Shown one piece after another: positions 54,855 to 62,954 of a stretch of 64,000 bases of DNA. The position numbers and the translations under genes were made by a program. Where the stretch lies: positions 310,001-374,000 of the forward strand of contig JADJAG010000005.1 of the NCBI GenBank assembly GCA_016704325.1. The letters run 5' to 3'. The stretch is from Chitinophagaceae bacterium. Lineage in GTDB: Bacteria > Bacteroidota > Bacteroidia > Chitinophagales > UBA10324. The first letter of the stretch is position 1, and each line of letters opens with the position of its first letter. Under the pieces are notes generated by a model that was given only the letters and a program-made list of their open reading frames with translations, was not told the DNA's origin and made no database searches.

Positions 54855-56129
54855 TTGAAAGTTGTCTGTTTTGGTCCCGGCCCGCATTTTAAAGGAGGTA
54901 TCTCTAACTATAATACCTCTTTAGCAAAATCATTGGAAAAGAACGGAGCGACCGTTCATATTGTATCCTGGACTCAGCAGTATCCTGCCATTATTCCCAG
55001 GGATTTCATTGATACTGCCAGTAAGTTGGATTTCCTGGAAGGCACACAGATTAAAGTAAACTACCTGACAAATTACAATAACCCTGTCAGTTGGAAACGA
55101 ACAGTCGACTTTATCTCTTCGTTGCAGCCTGATATCATCATATTTCAATGGGCAATTGCATTACAAGGATTGCCTTTAGGATGGATAACGAGAAAACTTA
55201 TGAAGTCCTCTAATGCAGAGATTATTTTTGACTGTCACCTGGTTGTTCAGAAGGAAGCTTCCGGTATAGACCGTTATTTCAGCAAATATGGGCTGGCAGC
55301 GGCGCATACCTATATCGCTCATGCATATAAAACGGTGGATGAGTTGAAGCAGCTTTTCGCGGAGAAGGACTTTCTGATCAATGAGACAGGAGAGAGGTCG
55401 TTAGACGGCAGGCAAACAATTATAAAGTTGTATCATCCGATCTATGATTTGTTTAAGCCGGATCCGGGTTTAGATATAAAGAAGGTGAAGCAAGAATTGC
55501 ATTTGAAGCAATATGTTTTTCTCTTCTTTGGTTTCATCAGAAAGTACAAAGGCCTACATAATGTTATCCGGGCTTTCAAAATTGTTGCAGATCAGCGTAA
55601 TGATGTCTCATTATTGATCGCTGGAGAAAGCTTCTGGAATACGCTCGATAAAAAGCGGATTTCAACCAGAATAAAAAGCAATCTTTTCAAATGGGCAAAA
55701 GCCATTTTACTGAAACAAAGCGCAAATGAACTGGACTACAATCCTTTGGAACTTATTGAAGAACTGGGACTGAAGGAGCAGGTTACGGTAGTTAACCGGT
55801 TTATTCCAAATGAAGAAGTGCCGAACTACTTCCAGGTAAGTGATTGTATCGTTTTATACTATCTCACTGCCACGCCATCAGGTGTGGAATCCCTCTCTTA
55901 CAACTTTGACCTTCCTGTGCTGGCAACGAGAGTTGGCCATTTTCCTGAAACGATCCATAATGGATATAACGGATATCTGGCTGATGCAGAGAATATAGAC
56001 TCCATGGCAAAGCAGATGCTCAGATTTATTGATCATCCGGTTTCCCGGGAAAATGTAAGGGAATCAACGAAGCAAATGAGTTGGGATAACTATGTGAAAG
56101 CCATCTTGAACAATGAGCCTTCAGTATAA
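54855..56129 (+). CDS. GT4 glycosyltransferase
   Basis: 424 residues, TTG start at 54855 (no ATG in frame upstream of the conserved N-terminus). N-terminus KVVCFGPGPHFKGGISNYNT holds the glycine-rich acceptor loop, FFGFIRKYKGLHNVIRAF opens the donor half, and ATPSGVESLSYNFDLPVLAT followed by VGHFPETI is the E-x7-E donor motif region. GT-B fold, cytoplasmic or peripheral membrane. The sugar and acceptor are unknown. Likely paired with the upstream epimerase. Confidence 0.9.
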   Translation: MKVVCFGPGPHFKGGISNYNTSLAKSLEKNGATVHIVSWTQQYPAIIPRDFIDTASKLDFLEGTQIKVNYLTNYNNPVSWKRTVDFISSLQPDIIIFQWAIALQGLPLGWITRKLMKSSNAEIIFDCHLVVQKEASGIDRYFSKYGLAAAHTYIAHAYKTVDELKQLFAEKDFLINETGERSLDGRQTIIKLYHPIYDLFKPDPGLDIKKVKQELHLKQYVFLFFGFIRKYKGLHNVIRAFKIVADQRNDVSLLIAGESFWNTLDKKRISTRIKSNLFKWAKAILLKQSANELDYNPLELIEELGLKEQVTVVNRFIPNEEVPNYFQVSDCIVLYYLTATPSGVESLSYNFDLPVLATRVGHFPETIHNGYNGYLADAENIDSMAKQMLRFIDHPVSRENVRESTKQMSWDNYVKAILNNEPSV

Positions 56130-56254
56130 TTTATGGTAGAAAGCGGCTATAAATTGCCTCTCATTTGATGATTAGAGTATGCCTAACACAAGAATTAGAC
56201 TTCATTTCTTATCTAAACTATAGCATTCACAAATTTTAATAGGCAAAATTCTAA

Positions 56255-56285
56255 TTTGCTCATTACGGATCGTTGATTATCTTTG
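56255..56285 (+). promoter_or_regulatory. rpsU: Promoter for rpsU
   Basis: TTTG at 56255-56258, a 19-base spacer, then TATCTTTG at 56278-56285. Both elements match the Bacteroidota -33/-7 consensus. The -7 box ends 22 bases before ATG 56308. This is the best promoter in the window. Confidence 0.8.
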
Positions 56286-56307
56286 CAGTCCAAAAAAAAT
56301 AATAAGC

Positions 56308-56505
56308 ATGCTCATCATTGATACCCGCGACAGCGAATCGTTGGACAAGGCATTAAAGAAATACAAGAAGAAATTTGAAAAGGCAGGCATCTTGAAACAA
56401 CTCAAATCACGCCAGGCTTTTACAAAACCTTCTGTGAGGAGAAGGGGTGAAATTCTAAAGGCTGTTTACCGCGATGAGGTAACCCGCCAGATGGAAGCGC
56501 AATAA
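56308..56505 (+). CDS. rpsU: Small ribosomal subunit protein S21 (bS21)
   Basis: 65 residues, rich in Lys/Arg. SLDKALKKYKKKFEKAGILK and KPSVRRRGEILKAVYR are the bS21 pattern. bS21 sits on the 30S platform near the anti-Shine-Dalgarno; in Bacteroidota it takes part in sequestering the 16S 3' end, which fits their leader usage (established for the phylum). Its own promoter is at 56255-56285. Confidence 0.95.
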   Translation: MLIIDTRDSESLDKALKKYKKKFEKAGILKQLKSRQAFTKPSVRRRGEILKAVYRDEVTRQMEAQ

Positions 56506-56508
56506 TTT

Positions 56509-56541
56509 TTTGTTCTGTGGTGCAACTAATGCTTATATTTG
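56509..56541 (+). promoter_or_regulatory. Promoter for the Xer recombinase gene
   Basis: TTTG at 56509-56512, then a 21-base spacer and TATATTTG at 56534-56541 (TAnnTTTG). The -7 box ends 22 bases before ATG 56564. Confidence 0.6.
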
Positions 56542-56563
56542 TTAGGTAAGCATTTGTGAACGA

Positions 56564-57448
56564 ATGGATATTAGAAGTTTTTTTCAATACCTTCAATTCG
56601 AAAAACGTTATTCGAAGCTCACTATAGCAGCTTATGAGAACGATCTATTGCAGTTCTCGAAATTCCTAAAGGAAACATACGAAATTGATAATTTTAATGC
56701 CACAAAGCATACTTACGTCCGTTCATGGATGGTTGCTTTAATGGAAGCGGGTATCGGTACCCGGTCAATCAATAGAAAATTGTCGTCATTAAAGTCCTAT
56801 TTCAAGTTTAGTCTCAAGACAGGTGCCATAGATCACAATCCAATGTTGAAGGTGATGTCGCCAAAACTGTCAAAGCCATTGCCGGTATTTATCCAAAAGA
56901 ATCAGATTGCCTCATTATGGCAACATTATGATTTTGGTGAAGGGTTTCCAGGTATACGGGACAGGACAATCATTGAATTGTTTTATGCCACCGGAATGCG
57001 AAAGGCCGAATTATTGGGACTAAAGGACGAATCGATTGATTTACAAAATAATACAATCAAGGTTTTAGGAAAGGGGAATAAAGAAAGGCTGATACCGATG
57101 AATCCCGTTTTAAAAGGTTCTCTTCATGATTATATGGAAGCCAGAAACAACAATTTTGGCACCTCATTTTTTGCAGCCTTCCTGGTTACAAATTCCGGGA
57201 AACCTATGAATCCAAGAAAGGTATATTCCATTGTACACAAGGTACTGGAGCAGATTACTACAGTGGAAAAGAAAAGTCCTCATGTTTTAAGGCATACCTT
57301 TGCCACCCACCTATTGAACAATGGTGCTGAGATTAATGCAATCAAGGAATTGCTGGGCCATTCAAGCCTTGCAGCCACGCAGGTATATACCCATAATACA
57401 ATCGATAAACTAAAAGATATTTACAAGAAGGCCCATCCAAAGGCTTAA
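56564..57448 (+). CDS. xerC: XerC/XerD tyrosine recombinase
   Basis: 294 residues, the usual length of a housekeeping Xer protein. N-terminal SAM-like core-binding domain (YLQFEKRYSKLTIAAYENDL) and catalytic domain with the residues Arg in ATGMRKAELLG, Lys in LGKGNKERLIPM, His/Arg in HVLRHTFATHLL, His in ELLGHSSLAATQ and Tyr in QVYTHNT. It resolves chromosome dimers at dif. Not beside mobile DNA here, so it is not an integrase of an island. Confidence 0.92.
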   Translation: MDIRSFFQYLQFEKRYSKLTIAAYENDLLQFSKFLKETYEIDNFNATKHTYVRSWMVALMEAGIGTRSINRKLSSLKSYFKFSLKTGAIDHNPMLKVMSPKLSKPLPVFIQKNQIASLWQHYDFGEGFPGIRDRTIIELFYATGMRKAELLGLKDESIDLQNNTIKVLGKGNKERLIPMNPVLKGSLHDYMEARNNNFGTSFFAAFLVTNSGKPMNPRKVYSIVHKVLEQITTVEKKSPHVLRHTFATHLLNNGAEINAIKELLGHSSLAATQVYTHNTIDKLKDIYKKAHPKA

Positions 57449-57484
57449 TCTTACATGAATCTTCTAAAACAAATTTATTGAACT

Positions 57485-57784
57485 ATGAATGTGAAAATCC
57501 ATTCGATCCATTTCAATACGGATGAAAAACTGGAGAGTTTTATCCATAAGAAGTTGCAGAAAGTAGATGCTATAATCACTCACATTATTGATGCGCAGGT
57601 GATTCTGAAACTGGACCATAACAATGGCACCATAAAAGATAAAATAGCCGAGATCCGGATACAAATACCAGGCAAGACTGTTTTTGCTGAAGAGCGGAGC
57701 CGTTTGTTCGAGGAGTCTGTTGAACTGGCATCAGACTCGATTGTAAGACAGTTAAAAAAGCATAAGGATAAGCTCCGCAATTAA
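57485..57784 (+). CDS. hpf: Ribosome hibernation-promoting factor, short HPF
   Basis: 99 residues of the HPF/RaiA family: KIHSIHFNTDEKLESFIHKK, ILKLDHNNGTIKDKIAEIRI, FAEERSRLFEESVELASDSI. It binds the decoding centre of idle ribosomes. Short form, without the long C-terminal dimer domain. 36 bases after the recombinase, probably in the same transcript. Confidence 0.92.
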   Translation: MNVKIHSIHFNTDEKLESFIHKKLQKVDAIITHIIDAQVILKLDHNNGTIKDKIAEIRIQIPGKTVFAEERSRLFEESVELASDSIVRQLKKHKDKLRN

Positions 57785-57796
57785 TTTTTTAAACAC

Positions 57797-57828
57797 TTTC
57801 TGATTTCTTATTTATTCACGTATATTTG
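57797..57828 (+). promoter_or_regulatory. Promoter for the tRNA-tuf cluster
   Basis: TATATTTG at 57821-57828 matches TAnnTTTG; TTTC at 57797-57800, 20 bases upstream, resembles the -33. About 240 bases of leader to tRNA-Thr (58073) hold nothing else I recognise. Confidence 0.55.
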
Positions 57829-58072
57829 CCCACCTTTTTTGAGGGGTACCATAGTGTGCCTGTCCTAAAATGTCTGATTTTTCGCAACTGCTAAGCATGT
57901 GCAACAGGAATCAGGAGTAACAGTTTTTTCTGCTATAATAGAAAGTTGGTTTCGGTAACCGATTTATCGGTAGCAGATCTTTTTGTTGGTCGAATTAGTA
58001 GGTGGGGTTGCTTAAGGGAACATTGAAGGAATGAGGTGTTCATTTTGTAAGAATTCGCCATAGACAATGAAT

Positions 58073-58146
58073 GCCGATGTAGCTCAGCTGGCCAGAGCTA
58101 CTGATTTGTAATCAGTGGGTCGGGGGTTCGAATCCCTCCATCGGCT
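58073..58146 (+). tRNA. tRNA-Thr(TGT)
   Basis: Acceptor GCCGATG / CATCGGC with discriminator T; anticodon stem ACTGA / TCAGT, loop TTTGTAA (anticodon TGT); T-arm GGGGG TTCGAAT CCCTC. First gene of the cluster. Confidence 0.95.
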
Positions 58147-58217
58147 CGTTAAGTTGAGGAAGTTAGGAAGGAAAGCCGGAATCAAAAGGATAATTAGTAC
58201 TACTGAAATTAACATTA

Positions 58218-58300
58218 GGGGAGATTCCAGAGCGGCCAAACGGGGCAGACTGTAAATCTGTTGTCTTATGACTTCGGAGGTTCGAATCCTCCTCTCCCCA
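58218..58300 (+). tRNA. tRNA-Tyr(GTA)
   Basis: 83 bases, class II with a long variable arm. Acceptor GGGGAGA / TCTCCCC, discriminator A; anticodon loop CTGTAAA (anticodon GTA); T-loop TTCGAAT. Confidence 0.95.
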
Positions 58301-58425
58301 CAGCTGTCGTTGAAATTTGTTTTCGGTAGCACAAGCAGTTTAAAGAGAAGTTCTTTGTTTATTGATTTTTCGAAAGTTAAGATTGCCTCTGGCGAAGAGG
58401 TTTTTAGTGCTTTGAAAAGTAATTA

Positions 58426-58498
58426 GCGGGAGTAGCTCAGTTGGTAGAGCATCAGCCTTCCAAGCTGAGGGTCGCGGGTTCGAGTCTCGTCTCCCGCT
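58426..58498 (+). tRNA. tRNA-Gly(TCC)
   Basis: Acceptor GCGGGAG / CTCCCGC, discriminator T; anticodon stem TCAGC / GCTGA, loop CTTCCAA (anticodon TCC); T-loop TTCGAGT with two wobble pairs in the T-stem. Confidence 0.93.
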
Positions 58499-58566
58499 CT
58501 GATTTGTTCTTTATTCCGGTGCAATGCCAAATTGCATTAGGTGAATGGATGAATGAACAAGCGTTC

Positions 58567-58639
58567 GCCGATGTAGCTCAGTTGGTAGAGCACATCCTTG
58601 GTAGGGATGAGGTCACCGGTTCGATTCTGGTCATCGGCT
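58567..58639 (+). tRNA. tRNA-Thr(GGT)
   Basis: Acceptor GCCGATG / CATCGGC as in the first tRNA-Thr; anticodon stem CATCC / GGATG, loop TTGGTAG (anticodon GGT); T-stem ACCGG / CTGGT with loop TTCGATT. A second threonine isoacceptor. Confidence 0.93.
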
Positions 58640-58674
58640 CATTTAGGTCGAAATTAATTTGTGCCCTGAAAAGG

Positions 58675-58750
58675 GTAAGTCATGTAGCTCAGTGGAAGAG
58701 CAGTCCGGTTTTCCGGAAAGGTCATTCCGATCATTTCGGAATCATTGACG
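58675..58750 (+). pseudogene. Degenerate tRNA-like sequence before tuf
   Basis: The D-arm stretch TAGCTCAGTGGAAGAGCA is tRNA-like, the outer ends GTCATG and CATTGAC almost pair with one extra base, and TTCCG / CGGAA encloses a 7-base loop where a T-arm would be. The T-loop reads ATCATTT instead of TTCRANY, and the anticodon stem (CCGGT / AAAGG, loop TTTCCGG with TCC) pairs only in part. It looks like a decayed tRNA or a tRNA-like leader element for tuf. Confidence 0.35.
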
Positions 58751-58841
58751 CAAAAGTGGATGTGAAAGAAAGAATTCATAGCATACATTTTTTATTAAGC
58801 AATACTTCAAACATTTTTAAACCTTCATCAAACATTCAGTT

Positions 58842-60029
58842 ATGGCTAAAGAAAAATTCGAACGTACCAAACCGCACGTAAATATTGGTACAATCGGTCA
58901 CGTGGATCATGGAAAAACCACGCTCACCTCTGCGATCACCTACGTGCTTTCTAAACAAGGTTTGGCTGAAGTGAAGTCATACGACTCCATCGACAACGCA
59001 CCTGAAGAAAAAGAGCGTGGTATTACTATTAATACCGCACACGTAGAATACCAGACTACGAGTCGACATTATGCGCACGTAGATTGCCCCGGACACGCCG
59101 ATTATATCAAGAACATGGTAACCGGTGCAGCGCAAATGGACGGTGCAATTTTGGTAGTGGCAGCAACAGATGGACCTATGCCACAGACGCGTGAGCATAT
59201 ACTTTTGGCCCGTCAGGTGGGTGTTCCGAAAGTAGTGGTTTTCATGAATAAGGTGGATCTGGTTGATGATCCTGAGTTGCTTGATTTGGTAGAAATGGAA
59301 ATTCGTGACTTGCTCACCTTCTATAAATTCGATGGCGACACTGCTGCGATTGTGCGTGGTTCTGCTTTAGGAGCACTTAATAATGACCCGGCCGGATTAA
59401 AGTCTATTCAGGAACTGATGGATGCAGTGGATAAGGAGATTCCTGTTCCTGTTCGCGCAAAGGATAAACCATTCCTGATGCCTGTGGAAGATGTCTTTTC
59501 TATTACCGGACGTGGTACCGTTGCTACCGGTCGTATCGAAAGGGGCATGATTCACACCGGAGATCCCGTTGAAATTATTGGTTTACTCGAACAGTCATTG
59601 AAATCGACTGTAACCGGCGTTGAAATGTTCAGGAAAATCCTGGATGATGGTGAAGCCGGTGATAACGTAGGTTTGTTGTTGCGTGGTATTGAAAAGGATG
59701 ATATCCGTCGTGGAATGGTTGTTTGTGCACCGGGATCCATCACACCTCACACTGAATTCAAGTGTGAAGTGTATGTACTTTCCAAGGAAGAAGGCGGCCG
59801 TCATACTCCATTTTTCAATAAGTACCGCCCGCAATTCTATCTCCGTACCACTGACGTTACGGGTGAAGTAGAGTTGCCAAGCGGTGTGGAAATGGTGATG
59901 CCGGGGGATAACATCTCCATCACGGTAAAACTCATTATTCCTGTAGCAATGGAAAAAGGATTGCGTTTTGCTATCCGTGAGGGTGGAAGAACTGTTGGAG
60001 CAGGACAAGTGACTGAAATTCTTAAGTAA
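58842..60029 (+). CDS. tuf: Elongation factor Tu
   Basis: 395 residues. GTPase that delivers aminoacyl-tRNA. GTP motifs GHVDHGKTTLT, EERGITINTAH, DCPGHADY, NKVD and SALGAL, then domains II and III (GRGTVATGRIERG, HTPFFNKYRPQFYLRTTDVT). Canonical and complete. Upstream are the tRNAs; downstream a hairpin (60047-60107) separates it from tRNA-Trp/secE. Confidence 0.97.
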   Translation: MAKEKFERTKPHVNIGTIGHVDHGKTTLTSAITYVLSKQGLAEVKSYDSIDNAPEEKERGITINTAHVEYQTTSRHYAHVDCPGHADYIKNMVTGAAQMDGAILVVAATDGPMPQTREHILLARQVGVPKVVVFMNKVDLVDDPELLDLVEMEIRDLLTFYKFDGDTAAIVRGSALGALNNDPAGLKSIQELMDAVDKEIPVPVRAKDKPFLMPVEDVFSITGRGTVATGRIERGMIHTGDPVEIIGLLEQSLKSTVTGVEMFRKILDDGEAGDNVGLLLRGIEKDDIRRGMVVCAPGSITPHTEFKCEVYVLSKEEGGRHTPFFNKYRPQFYLRTTDVTGEVELPSGVEMVMPGDNISITVKLIIPVAMEKGLRFAIREGGRTVGAGQVTEILK

Positions 60030-60046
60030 TAGTTAAACAGCAGTCG

Positions 60047-60107
60047 GTCAACTTACTATTGTGCATTGATCATTAGTGCATGACGGTAAGTTGACTGCAG
60101 TTGTTTT
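60047..60107 (+). terminator. Hairpin terminator after tuf
   Basis: GTCAACTTAC (60047-60056) pairs perfectly with GTAAGTTGAC (60086-60095). The interior also carries a smaller TGCA / TGCA pairing. After TGCAG the run TTGTTTTT follows. Confidence 0.6.
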
Positions 60108-60189
60108 TAAGGGAAGATTGGTTCAGGGTGAGTTCATTGTCAAATTGTGAATACTTTTAGTAATCAGAATTTATACAAGAAGCGGGAAT

Positions 60190-60262
60190 ACGGGTGTAGC
60201 TCAATTGGTAGAGTAGTGGTCTCCAAAACCATTGGCTGAGGGTTCGAGTCCTTCCACCCGTG
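60190..60262 (+). tRNA. tRNA-Trp(CCA)
   Basis: Acceptor ACGGGTG / CACCCGT, discriminator G; D-arm GCTCAATTGGTAGAGT; anticodon loop CTCCAAA (anticodon CCA); T-loop TTCGAGT. It sits just before secE, the common order in Bacteroidota. Confidence 0.95.
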
Positions 60263-60297
60263 CAAATTGCATTTCTAACAGTTTTTCAAATATAATT

Positions 60298-60489
60298 ATG
60301 AATAAGGTCACTAATTTCTTCTCTGAAACCTATAATGAACTCATGCATAAGGTTTCATGGCCGTCCTGGGATGAGTTACAGGCCAGTACGGTAGTAGTTA
60401 CCGTTGCTGCGATTATTGTTGCGTTTATTGTCTTTGTAATGGACAAATCCGCAGATTTGGCAATGTCTACATTCTACCATTTGTTCTAA
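60298..60489 (+). CDS. secE: Preprotein translocase subunit SecE
   Basis: 63 residues from ATG 60298. SecE signature: an amphipathic helix (FFSETYNELMHKVSWPSWDE) followed by one membrane helix (TVVVTVAAIIVAFIVFVMDK). Essential clamp of SecYEG in the inner membrane. A longer frame reaching back to 60232 would run into tRNA-Trp and is rejected. Confidence 0.93.
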   Translation: MNKVTNFFSETYNELMHKVSWPSWDELQASTVVVTVAAIIVAFIVFVMDKSADLAMSTFYHLF

Positions 60490-60506
60490 TAAAAATCTAA
60501 GGAGTT

Positions 60507-61052
60507 ATGTCGGAAGAGAAAAAGTGGTATGTAATGAGGGTTATCAGTGGCAAGGAACGCAAGATCAAAGAATACATTGAAAACGAAGTAAGCCGCAGTG
60601 GATGGAATGAAATTATTTCGCAGGTATTAGTACCTATGGAGAAGGTATATAAAGTGAAAGATGGTAAAAAGGTAATTAAGGAGCGCACATTTTATCCTGG
60701 CTATGTACTACTTGAGGCTGATGAAATGAAAATGAATGGTGATATGTTTTCTGCCATCAAGAATGTTTCCGGCGTCATTAATTTCCTGGGAGGTGCAAAA
60801 CCTCAACCCCTTCGCAAGCCTGAAGTGAACCGTATTTTAGGTAAAGTAGATGAAATGGCAGAAGTAGGCGAAACAATAAGCGAACCTTTCCTGATTGGTG
60901 AAAATGTAAAAATAACAGATGGTCCGTTCAATGATTTTGTTGGTTTGATAGAAGAGGTAAATGAGGAAAAGAAGAAACTGAAAGTAACTGTTAAAATTTT
61001 TGGAAGAAAAACACCGGTAGAGTTGAACTATGCACAAGTGGAAAAACAATAG
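60507..61052 (+). CDS. nusG: Transcription termination/antitermination protein NusG
   Basis: 181 residues. NGN domain (KWYVMRVISGKERKIKEYIE, FYPGYVLLEADEMKMN) and C-terminal KOW domain (DGPFNDFVGLIEEVNEEKKK). Binds RNA polymerase to govern pausing and coupling to the ribosome. 17 bases after secE, same transcript. Confidence 0.95.
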   Translation: MSEEKKWYVMRVISGKERKIKEYIENEVSRSGWNEIISQVLVPMEKVYKVKDGKKVIKERTFYPGYVLLEADEMKMNGDMFSAIKNVSGVINFLGGAKPQPLRKPEVNRILGKVDEMAEVGETISEPFLIGENVKITDGPFNDFVGLIEEVNEEKKKLKVTVKIFGRKTPVELNYAQVEKQ

Positions 61053-61119
61053 TTATATTCTAAAACTAATTTCACCTTCAGCATAAGTAAAAATTAATGA
61101 ATAAAAATTATTGAAAGCA

Positions 61120-61177
61120 GTTGAATCGTTGGCCGGAGCATGCTTCACTCCGGTTACCTGGCAGTTTCAACTTTTTC
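61120..61177 (+). promoter_or_regulatory. Nested hairpin in the rplK leader
   Basis: Inner stem CCGGAG (61133-61138) / CTCCGG (61148-61153) and outer pairing GTTGAA (61120-61125) / TTCAAC (61166-61171), followed by TTTTTC. It could end the secE-nusG transcript or act in the leader of rplK. Confidence 0.45.
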
Positions 61178-61259
61178 AGTGATTTATTGATAGTAAAATA
61201 ATTTTTCAAAACAATTGAACTTCACTTGAGTTGAGGTTCTTAGATAAAATAAATCAGTC

Positions 61260-61703
61260 ATGGCGAAAGAAATTGAAACATTCATAAAATTACAGGTAAA
61301 GGGCGGCGCAGCAAACCCTGCTCCTCCAATAGGTCCTGCACTGGGTGCTAAGGGTGTTAACATTATGGAATTCTGTAAGCGCTTTAATGCACAAACACAG
61401 GATAAACCCGGCAAGACCTTGCCGGTAGTAATTACCGTTTTCAAAGACAAGTCCTTTGAATTTATTATTAAGCAGCCGCCGGTTGCCATATCACTTTTAG
61501 AAGCATCAAAAAAGGAAAAAGGAAGTTCTGTTCCAAACCGTAACAAGGTGGGCAGTGTTAACTGGGAGCAGGTTCAGAAGATCGCTGAAGAAAAAATGAG
61601 TGATCTGAACTGTTTCACCATTGATTCGGCGATGAAGATGGTAGCAGGAACTGCAAGATCTATGGGACTCACCGTAGAAGGTAAAGCGCCCTGGGCGAAT
61701 TAA
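61260..61703 (+). CDS. rplK: Large ribosomal subunit protein uL11
   Basis: 147 residues, canonical L11. N-terminal proline-rich GAANPAPPIGPALGAKGVNI, then NAQTQDKPGKTLPVVITVF, and the C-terminal rRNA-binding helices (MSDLNCFTIDSAMKMVAGTA then RSMGLTVEG). In the common order rplK is followed at once by rplA, rplJ, rplL and rpoBC. Here a strong hairpin (61727-61759) and then nusB on the opposite strand follow. Confidence 0.97.
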   Translation: MAKEIETFIKLQVKGGAANPAPPIGPALGAKGVNIMEFCKRFNAQTQDKPGKTLPVVITVFKDKSFEFIIKQPPVAISLLEASKKEKGSSVPNRNKVGSVNWEQVQKIAEEKMSDLNCFTIDSAMKMVAGTARSMGLTVEGKAPWAN

Positions 61704-61726
61704 TCTTTCGACTCTTATAGAATTTA

Positions 61727-61759
61727 GATGAAACCCCGGATTGCTTCCGGGGTTTCATC
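61727..61759. terminator. Terminator hairpin between rplK and nusB
   Basis: Perfect 13-bp stem GATGAAACCCCGG / CCGGGGTTTCATC with a 7-base loop. Neither side has a long T-run, so strength may rest on the stem. It can serve both convergent genes. Confidence 0.75.
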
Positions 61760-61858
61760 ATTTAGTGAGGTATTGTAACCTGTTTCCGGTTATCGTACTA
61801 TAGGTCTGATTTGAGTCACGAAGCATTTATACGAATTTAGGAGAAGGAGCATTCATCT

Positions 61859-62803
61859 TTAAGACTCAAGCATGCCACGCCCTTCTTTCAGAATTTTGCC
61901 TTCTTCTTTTAATTTTTTCATGAGGGCATCTAAGATCCCATTAATAAATTCCCCGCTTTTGGGCGTGCTGTATAATTTGGCAATTTCTATATACTCATTC
62001 ATTGAAACCTTTACAGGAATTTCGGGTAAATACAACATTTCACATACTGCCATTTTCATCAATATGAAATCAAGCATGGCGAGGCGTTCCTTGTCCCAGT
62101 TTTCAAGGAATGGTCCTATTAACAAATCCAATTCAGTCTCATGATGAAGTGTATTTCTAAGCAGGTGAATCGCAAATTCTTTTTCTTCTTTGGTTTCTTT
62201 TGAACGACTGATCAAAAATGATTTTTGATCCGGGCCAATCATTTCAAAAAAATTCATAACAGAATGATAGATGGCATCTTTGTCATCGAGCCAGCCGGGG
62301 AAAACATCTTCTATATGTTGTTGAAAGTTGTCATTTGGATAAAGTATTTTCTTATAGAGAAATGCAATCATTTCTTTATCCTCAGGTAGCAAAGGATTTT
62401 CTTTTTTTGAATAGTCCTGGTATTCAGGGGTTTTTTTTAGTGCCTGGAAAAACTGACGGAAGTAATCTTCATCAATACGGTTATCCAGTTTTTCTTTTCG
62501 AATTTCATAGTACAATCTTTCATTTACTACCAGGTGTTGCATAATGGTGTTATGGAAGAGTTGTACAGACAGAAAGCGGTCTTCAGCCAATGGAATATGT
62601 TTGCCCGCGCGGATCTGAACATCCTGAATCACAAATTCTGCAGTTTTTGCAAGTATATACAGGTTATACAGAAATGAACGGTAAAAGCTGTTGATGTTTT
62701 CCATCATAGTCTTCTCCAGCCGCTCAAGGGTTTTCTCGTGATCATGTGTATGGGCATACACCGTTTGCATCACTTTAATACGAACATTTCTTCTGGAAAG
62801 CAT
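61859..62803 (-). CDS. nusB: Transcription antitermination protein NusB, long type
   Basis: 314 residues, much longer than E. coli NusB (139). N-terminal RRNVRIKVMQTVYAH is the usual NusB start. The middle (about 60-200) is an extra helical region, and the C-terminus (LAMLDFILMKMAVCEMLYLP, KVSMNEYIEIAKLYSTPKSG, FINGILDALM) is the conserved NusB core. The long form is typical of Bacteroidota. It binds boxA RNA with S10 in rRNA antitermination (family knowledge). Confidence 0.9.
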   Translation of the reverse strand: MLSRRNVRIKVMQTVYAHTHDHEKTLERLEKTMMENINSFYRSFLYNLYILAKTAEFVIQDVQIRAGKHIPLAEDRFLSVQLFHNTIMQHLVVNERLYYEIRKEKLDNRIDEDYFRQFFQALKKTPEYQDYSKKENPLLPEDKEMIAFLYKKILYPNDNFQQHIEDVFPGWLDDKDAIYHSVMNFFEMIGPDQKSFLISRSKETKEEKEFAIHLLRNTLHHETELDLLIGPFLENWDKERLAMLDFILMKMAVCEMLYLPEIPVKVSMNEYIEIAKLYSTPKSGEFINGILDALMKKLKEEGKILKEGRGMLES

Positions 62804-62954
62804 TGTACTGATTTAGAACATTAAGTTAACTGAATGAAAGTTGCAGTTTCGGCAGGAATAGAATTAACGATACAGGATTTGATACTTAAATGCAATGCAT
62901 GAACTGCCTTACCAGACACTAGATCATGTGGAATGTAAAAATTCCCTGACTGTC

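Noticed and set aside
56564..57448. Tyrosine recombinase as integrase of a mobile element
   Set aside because: Housekeeping Xer length and motifs, flanked by rpsU and hpf; no att sites, tRNA junction repeats or cargo.
58084..58332. 82-codon minus-strand frame with AT/RPTDYKS-like residues
   Set aside because: Antisense to tRNA-Thr and tRNA-Tyr; a known translation artefact of tRNAs.
58441..58881. 146-codon plus-strand frame
   Set aside because: Runs through tRNA-Gly, tRNA-Thr and the tRNA-like region into tuf; not a protein gene.
58073..60262. CRISPR-like repetition in the tRNA cluster
   Set aside because: The repeated segments (GCCGATG, TAGCTCAG) are tRNA parts; no regular repeat-spacer pattern anywhere in the window.
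60232..60297. N-terminal extension of SecE
   Set aside because: It would be encoded by tRNA-Trp sequence; SecE begins at ATG 60298.
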